Below are positions 38,982 through 41,944 of a stretch of DNA of 41,944 nt, piece by piece. The stretch's first letter is position 1, and every line of letters starts with the position of its first letter. The translations under genes were made by a program, and so were the position numbers. A model generated the notes under the pieces. The model worked only from the letters and a program-made list of their open reading frames with translations. It was not told the origin of the DNA and ran no database searches. The DNA is from a virus: positions 1-41,944 of the IMG/VR virus record IMGVR_UViG_3300031576_000133. One strand, 5' to 3'.

Positions 38982-39127
38982 GAACTCGTCACTTAGTAGT
39001 GATCGCTGTGTCGTGTCTCTGTTTCTTCTGCTGGCTCGGCGAACTCTACCGCCGATCAGTGCAGGCGACGCTCGACATGCTCGAACGCGACGTGCCGCTC
39101 ATCACGATGGGAGGGATGGAAGGATGA
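38978..39127 (+). CDS. Small membrane protein (49 aa)
   Basis: ATGA overlap and GAAGG 7 nt upstream. The sequence MRTRHLVVIAVSCLCFFCWL is a membrane segment or signal anchor, followed by a short helical tail (RRSVQATLDMLERDVPLI). It is coupled to another MRT-starting membrane peptide downstream. Function unknown; small early membrane proteins of phages are often superinfection-exclusion or host-takeover factors, which is only a suggestion. Confidence 0.6.
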   Translation: MRTRHLVVIAVSCLCFFCWLGELYRRSVQATLDMLERDVPLITMGGMEG

Positions 39128-39195
39128 GAACACTCGGCATCATCGTCTGCGGCGCCATCATCCTGGCTCTCGCCTACGGAGCGATGTACCTGTGA
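39124..39195 (+). CDS. 23-residue membrane peptide
   Basis: MRTLGIIVCGAIILALAYGA plus MYL: a single membrane span and nothing else. ATG 39124 overlaps the previous stop, GGAGGGATGGAAGG lies upstream, and its stop overlaps the next GTG. The coupling on both sides argues that it is translated. It begins with the same MRT as its neighbour. Confidence 0.5.
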   Translation: MRTLGIIVCGAIILALAYGAMYL

Positions 39196-39446
39196 ACCCG
39201 CCCACCATCGACAGCTTGGCAGGCCGCGGGCGGAAGCCTGTTGGCGTGCCCGAGGCGTGTGAGCGGCTCGGGATCGGCAACAAGCGACTCTACGCAAGGA
39301 AGGCAGATCAGGTTGTGAAAGTCGGCGACAACATCACGGTTACGGTGGTGGCCATTCGCGGCGATCAGGTTCGGTTGGGATTCCAGGCGCCGCGCCACGT
39401 GCAGAGTGTGTCGAGCAACGGCCGGAGCCGGAGCACGACTACTTGA
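39192..39446 (+). CDS. HTH/CsrA-like fusion protein (84 aa)
   Basis: Residues 1-35 contain VPEACERLGIGNKRLYARKA, the beginning of an excisionase-type HTH. Residues 40-70 read VVKVGDNITVTVVAIRGDQV then RLGFQAPRHV, the core strands of CsrA, the post-transcriptional regulator that binds GGA motifs in mRNA leaders. The first CsrA strand (LVLSRK in the family) is represented by RLYARK. The segment after APRHV (QSVSSNGRSRSTTT) lacks the VHREE region that carries the key RNA-binding arginine. It may be a fusion created by recombination at a shared sequence. Start GTG 39192, coupled to the peptide upstream. Confidence 0.65.
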   Translation: MNPPTIDSLAGRGRKPVGVPEACERLGIGNKRLYARKADQVVKVGDNITVTVVAIRGDQVRLGFQAPRHVQSVSSNGRSRSTTT

Positions 39447-39455
39447 AAGGAGTCA

Positions 39456-39884
39456 ATGGTGTACATCAAAGGAACTGTACGGCGTACTGGTGGAGCTTGC
39501 CTACTGGCGTTGTCGGGGTGTCTGGAGGGATGCCAGCTGCCCAATGCGTTCCCGAGGGAACTGGCCGAAGCGACGAAGATGATCGTCCAGAAGGTCGCCG
39601 ACGAGGGGACCCTTGAGAAGTGGGCCAGCAACGTTGAGGGCGACGTTTTCAATCCGGGCGTCGAAGCGTACGTCTGTGTGTCGAGTGGCGTCCGGCTCGT
39701 AGGCGTGCAGGGCGAGATTGACCTGACGGCTGGCGGCGATTCGACGCGCCTACCGTCGGGCGTGCGCGATGCCTTGATTGCACAACTGAGCGGTCCGCTC
39801 GGTGACCAGCAGCGAATGGCAATCCTCGAAATTCTTGGGTGGAATCGGACGCCAGCGGGTGGGACGCCGACGCCAATCCCATAA
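39456..39884 (+). CDS. Predicted lipoprotein (142 aa)
   Basis: ATG 39456 has AAAGGAG upstream. The N terminus MVYIKGTVRRTGGACLLALS ends in LSGC, a good lipobox, with a second cysteine just after. The mature part (ATKMIVQKVADEGTLEKWAS, VRLVGVQGEIDLTAGG) is small and globular, with a Pro/Thr-rich tail. Exported lipoproteins of this kind in early regions can block superinfection; alternatively it is an outer-spanin-like partner. Not recognised. Confidence 0.65.
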   Translation: MVYIKGTVRRTGGACLLALSGCLEGCQLPNAFPRELAEATKMIVQKVADEGTLEKWASNVEGDVFNPGVEAYVCVSSGVRLVGVQGEIDLTAGGDSTRLPSGVRDALIAQLSGPLGDQQRMAILEILGWNRTPAGGTPTPIP

Positions 39885-39950
39885 CGGTTCCCGGTGCGGT
39901 GATCTTGGACATGGGATGGCCACGGGCTTGTCTCGACAAGATGGGAGGTG

Positions 39951-40007
39951 ATGGCATGGGCTGAATCAGATTTTGTGCGTCGAACACGGGGGGGGCGGTG
40001 TGGCTGA
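39951..40007 (+). CDS. Possible 18-codon ORF
   Basis: ATG 39951 directly follows GGGAGGTG and reads MAWAESDFVRRTRGGRCG. Its 3' half overlaps the left arm of a strong hairpin (39991-40025). It could be a leader peptide affecting the hairpin, or chance. No family. Confidence 0.25.
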   Translation: MAWAESDFVRRTRGGRCG

Positions 40008-40025
40008 CGATTCCATGCCGCCCCC
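39991..40025 (+). promoter_or_regulatory. Strong 13-bp hairpin in the 39885-40070 gap
   Basis: GGGGGCGGTGTGG pairs with CCATGCCGCCCCC (two GU pairs) around a 9-nt loop. AAATTT follows, not a T-run, so this is not a clear intrinsic terminator. The gap also holds a short ORF with a good ribosome-binding site. A transcript-processing or attenuation role is possible. Confidence 0.5.
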
Positions 40026-40070
40026 AAATTTCCCACGAATTGAGCGATCCATGACCATCCGCAACACCAA

Positions 40071-40376
40071 GTGAATGTACTGCCCATCCTCGGTATGGCG
40101 TGCATCGTGTTCGGTTGCCGCGCGGCCGGCGTGGATATGCCGAAGCAGGTGACCACGACCCAGCAGCCGGAACAAAAGACGGCCAGCGACCAGGATCCTA
40201 CGCTCGTGGCGTACGGCGACCTCAAGAGCTTTGTCGAGAGCACGATTCGCAACACTCAGACCGTCAACGACCTTTGGCCGAGCGTGGTGACCAACGGAAT
40301 TCAGACGTTGTGCGTTCTGGTGGCTGTGCTGTGGTTCATCAGGCGCCACAGTTACCGCGCGGGAAAGCCGCTGTAG
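40071..40376 (+). CDS. Lipoprotein-like protein with C-terminal membrane span (101 aa)
   Basis: GTG 40071 reads MNVLPILGMACIVFGC, a signal with a plausible FGC lipobox. A Gln/Thr-rich spacer leads to a helical segment (LKSFVESTIRNTQTVNDLWP) and a C-terminal membrane span, VVTNGIQTLCVLVAVLWFIR, then a basic end. Both ends would sit in or at membrane. Not recognised; a holin or spanin relative is possible. No ribosome-binding site was found. Confidence 0.55.
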   Translation: MNVLPILGMACIVFGCRAAGVDMPKQVTTTQQPEQKTASDQDPTLVAYGDLKSFVESTIRNTQTVNDLWPSVVTNGIQTLCVLVAVLWFIRRHSYRAGKPL

Positions 40377-40443
40377 GAAGCCGAGCGGATGCGGCAAGTG
40401 ATGTCCATTCGTGAGGCGCAGCGAACGGCGGATGACGGGGCAA

Positions 40444-40469
40444 GGCGCGGCGCGGCGGGGCACGGCGGG
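40444..40469. repeat. Dispersed 26-bp copy of the terminal repeat unit
   Basis: Identical to positions 69-94 of the terminal array (GGCGCGGCGCGG then CGGGGCACGGCGGG). It lies in the 172-bp gap between 40377 and 40548, outside any gene, about 1.3 kb from the main array. Confidence 0.85.
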
Positions 40470-40497
40470 CAAGTGGCCACGACTGTTCGTGGTGCGG

Positions 40498-40530
40498 AAC
40501 GTTCGCTCCGCTTTTTACGGCGAACACGTT
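40498..40530. promoter_or_regulatory. Inverted repeat upstream of the 40549 gene
   Basis: AACGTTCGC (40498-40506) and GCGAACACGTT (40520-40530) are inverted copies with a two-base bulge around TCCGCTTTTTACG. It ends 18 bp before ATG 40549. It could be an operator or a transcript hairpin at the head of the recombination genes. Confidence 0.4.
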
Positions 40531-40548
40531 TGAACAGGAGCACAGAGC

Positions 40549-41211
40549 ATGGGATTTGCGAAAAAGGATGAAGGCGTCGCCGTAATCAAACCGGCGAACA
40601 TCGTGAGGACGACGTTGCGGATCAAGGGTACGGCACCGCTGGTGATGGCCAAGTTCAGTCAGAAGACCCGCCAACAGCTTCTCGCAAACATGTCGGCAAG
40701 CGGCGCCAACAAAAAGGCCAAGAGTGCGCGGCCGCCACGGAACTACGATGAGGAGTTCAAGAATGCCCAGCATAGAACGGTTGGGGGCAGGCACGGGATT
40801 CCTTGCGCTGCATTCCGCAACGCGATGATAGATGCGTGTCGGTTGGCCGGCGTGATGATGACGCGGGCGAAGATGTCGATCTTCATCATCGCGGACGGCG
40901 TTGACGAAGACGATGGAACCCCACTTGCGTACATCGTCAGCAAAAAGGCACCAGAGAAGCTTGAAAGCTTGGTGCGTAATGACAACGGATCGGCGGACAT
41001 TCGCATCCGTCCGATGTGGCGGGAATGGGGAGCTGACGTAACTATTGAGTTTGACGCGGACATGATTACGGCCGAGTCTGTCGTCAATCTGCTGGATCGC
41101 GCAGGGCGCCAAGTCGGAATTCTTGAGGGCCGACCGTTCAGCAAGAACAGTTGTGGTCAAGGCTGGGGTACGTTCACTGTGGTTACAGGAGATAACAAAC
41201 GTGACAAGTAA
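40549..41211 (+). CDS. Hypothetical phage protein of the recombination operon (220 aa)
   Basis: ATG 40549 with AGGAG 9 nt upstream. The two halves are: VRTTLRIKGTAPLVMAKFSQ, a basic linker (GANKKAKSARPPR), GIPCAAFRNAMIDACRLAGV, then VTIEFDADMITAESVVNLLD and RAGRQVGILEGRPFSK, GQGWGTFTVV. I recall similar proteins next to RecT/exonuclease genes in other phages but know no function. The alpha/beta pattern would suit a DNA-binding accessory. It overlaps the next gene by 11 bp. Confidence 0.7.
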   Translation: MGFAKKDEGVAVIKPANIVRTTLRIKGTAPLVMAKFSQKTRQQLLANMSASGANKKAKSARPPRNYDEEFKNAQHRTVGGRHGIPCAAFRNAMIDACRLAGVMMTRAKMSIFIIADGVDEDDGTPLAYIVSKKAPEKLESLVRNDNGSADIRIRPMWREWGADVTIEFDADMITAESVVNLLDRAGRQVGILEGRPFSKNSCGQGWGTFTVVTGDNKRDK

Positions 41212-41770
41212 ACCGAAGAACATGGTCGCCGAGATCGACGTGAGGACTGAGTCAATCAAGAGTGAGTTGACGCGGATAGCGGCACACTACAACGGTGTGC
41301 TCAATCCGCGGCAGGTCGTCGAGGCGGCGCGCGACGAGTCTCACGCTTTACACGGGGAGTTTTGTTGGGACGACAGTGAGGCTGCGGACAGATACCGCAT
41401 CGCGCAAGCCGGTGCGCTGATTCGCCGCGTGTCCTATACGATCACGCGCCAAGATCCCAAGACGAAAGAGATCAGATTGACGACGACGCGGGCCTATCAG
41501 TCCAGACCTTCCATGAGAAGTGCGGACGGCGGCTATGAGGATGTCAACGCGATCGTTTCCGATGAGGAAAAGCGTCAGGAGATGCTACGTCAAGTCATGT
41601 CTGAGTTGGCGGCCTACCGTCGCCGCTACGACGCGCTCGTTGAGTTGCGCTCCGTCTGGGCCGCTATCGATGAGGCGGCGCTTACCGCCAAGGAGTTGAA
41701 GGCACCTCGGAAGCACGTTGCGAAGAATGTTCCTGTTGTTAGGCGCGGCAAGGCAAGCATGGCACGGTAA
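41201..41770 (+). CDS. Hypothetical protein preceding the repeat array (189 aa)
   Basis: GTG 41201 with AGGAG 9 nt upstream; ATG 41222 is an alternative. A first domain, SELTRIAAHYNGVLNPRQVV, resembles the start of a common phage domain of unknown role (EAARDESHALHGEFCWDDSE, ADRYRIAQAGALIRRVSYTI). A helical segment with QEMLRQVMSELAAYRRRYDA follows and then a basic tail. Its stop TAA (41768-41770) is the first TAACGCC of the repeat array, so the last residues RRGKASMAR are encoded by repeat-like DNA. Across the circle junction the next gene is the exonuclease. Confidence 0.75.
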   Translation: MTSKPKNMVAEIDVRTESIKSELTRIAAHYNGVLNPRQVVEAARDESHALHGEFCWDDSEAADRYRIAQAGALIRRVSYTITRQDPKTKEIRLTTTRAYQSRPSMRSADGGYEDVNAIVSDEEKRQEMLRQVMSELAAYRRRYDALVELRSVWAAIDEAALTAKELKAPRKHVAKNVPVVRRGKASMAR

Positions 41771-41944
41771 CGCCGACAAGGCAAGGCATGGCGCGGCGCG
41801 GCGCGGCGCGGCGGGGCATGGCGCGGTAACGCCGACAAGGCAAGGCATGGCGCGGCGCGGCGCGGCGGGGCACGGCGGGGCACGGTAACGCCGACAAGGC
41901 AAGGCATGGCGAGGCAAGGCCAGGCACGGTAACGCCGACAAGGC
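41739..41944. repeat. GC-rich 59-bp tandem repeat array, right end
   Basis: TAACGCC cores at 41768, 41827, 41886 and 41930 repeat the left-end spacings of 59, 59 and 44 bp. Bases 41786-41911 are identical to 1-126, and 41911-41944 equal 185-218. The right end is therefore the left end minus one 59-bp unit, so the contig ends overlap. Collapsing the overlap gives a circle near 41.8 kb, uncertain by repeat copy number. Confidence 0.95.

Noticed and set aside
41585-41941. Reverse frames through the terminal repeat encoding Pro/Ala/Cys-rich repeats
   Set aside because: Open only because the repeat lacks stop codons on that strand; the composition is not credible.

Overview
The window is very probably a complete tailed-phage (siphovirus-type) genome of about 41.8 kb from a circular or terminally redundant molecule. 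The last 159 bases equal the first 218 bases minus exactly one 59-bp repeat unit, as expected when an assembler runs around a circle through a tandem repeat. GC is high and genes are packed with 1-11 bp overlaps. The host is probably a member of the Planctomycetota: a DUF1580-like gene sits in the replication region, there is an EF-hand/dockerin-like acidic loop in a head-module protein, and the decayed serine recombinase resembles those common in that phylum. This host call is inference.

Layout. (1) 38.7-41.9 kb joined across the contig ends to 0-6.1 kb: a forward early operon with small membrane peptides, an HTH/CsrA-like fusion, two lipoprotein-like proteins, two unknown genes, the 59-bp repeat array, a YqaJ-type exonuclease, a RecT annealase, a replication-initiator-like protein, a RusA-type resolvase and small coupled genes, one with a possible T7 slippery site. 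(2) 6.06-7.43 kb: a leftward cluster of four genes, two of them tandem excisionase/MerR-like HTH proteins; this is probably the control region. (3) 7.6-12.3 kb: replication, with two further winged-helix initiator-like genes carrying iteron-like repeats inside their coding sequence, a DnaB-type helicase, a DUF1580-like protein and a DnaC-type loader. (4) 12.3-26.3 kb: packaging, head and tail in lambda order: a cos-like sequence, small terminase plus a decayed duplicate of its C-terminal half, GpA-type large terminase, gpW-like joiner, portal, S49 protease/scaffold, decoration protein, Mu gpT-like major capsid, completion proteins, two tandem tail-tube paralogues, a tail-assembly chaperone with a clear -1 frameshift site, and the tape measure. 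(5) 26.3-36.9 kb: membrane/coiled-coil proteins, fibre-like proteins (LamG plus DGRG repeats), a large hub-like protein and distal tail proteins. (6) 36.9-38.7 kb: wrecks of two integration enzymes, a serine recombinase broken by a 10-bp tandem duplication and a tyrosine recombinase broken by a G-run and cut off before most catalytic residues.

Main points of interest: three separate genes that combine an N-terminal winged-helix-like domain with internal direct repeats, as lambda O carries its origin; one of them is split in frame by its own repeats, so that losing any single unit would fuse the two halves. With both integration systems broken, an episomal or strictly lytic lifestyle is worth testing. 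No endolysin, partition genes, tRNA or CRISPR array were recognised.
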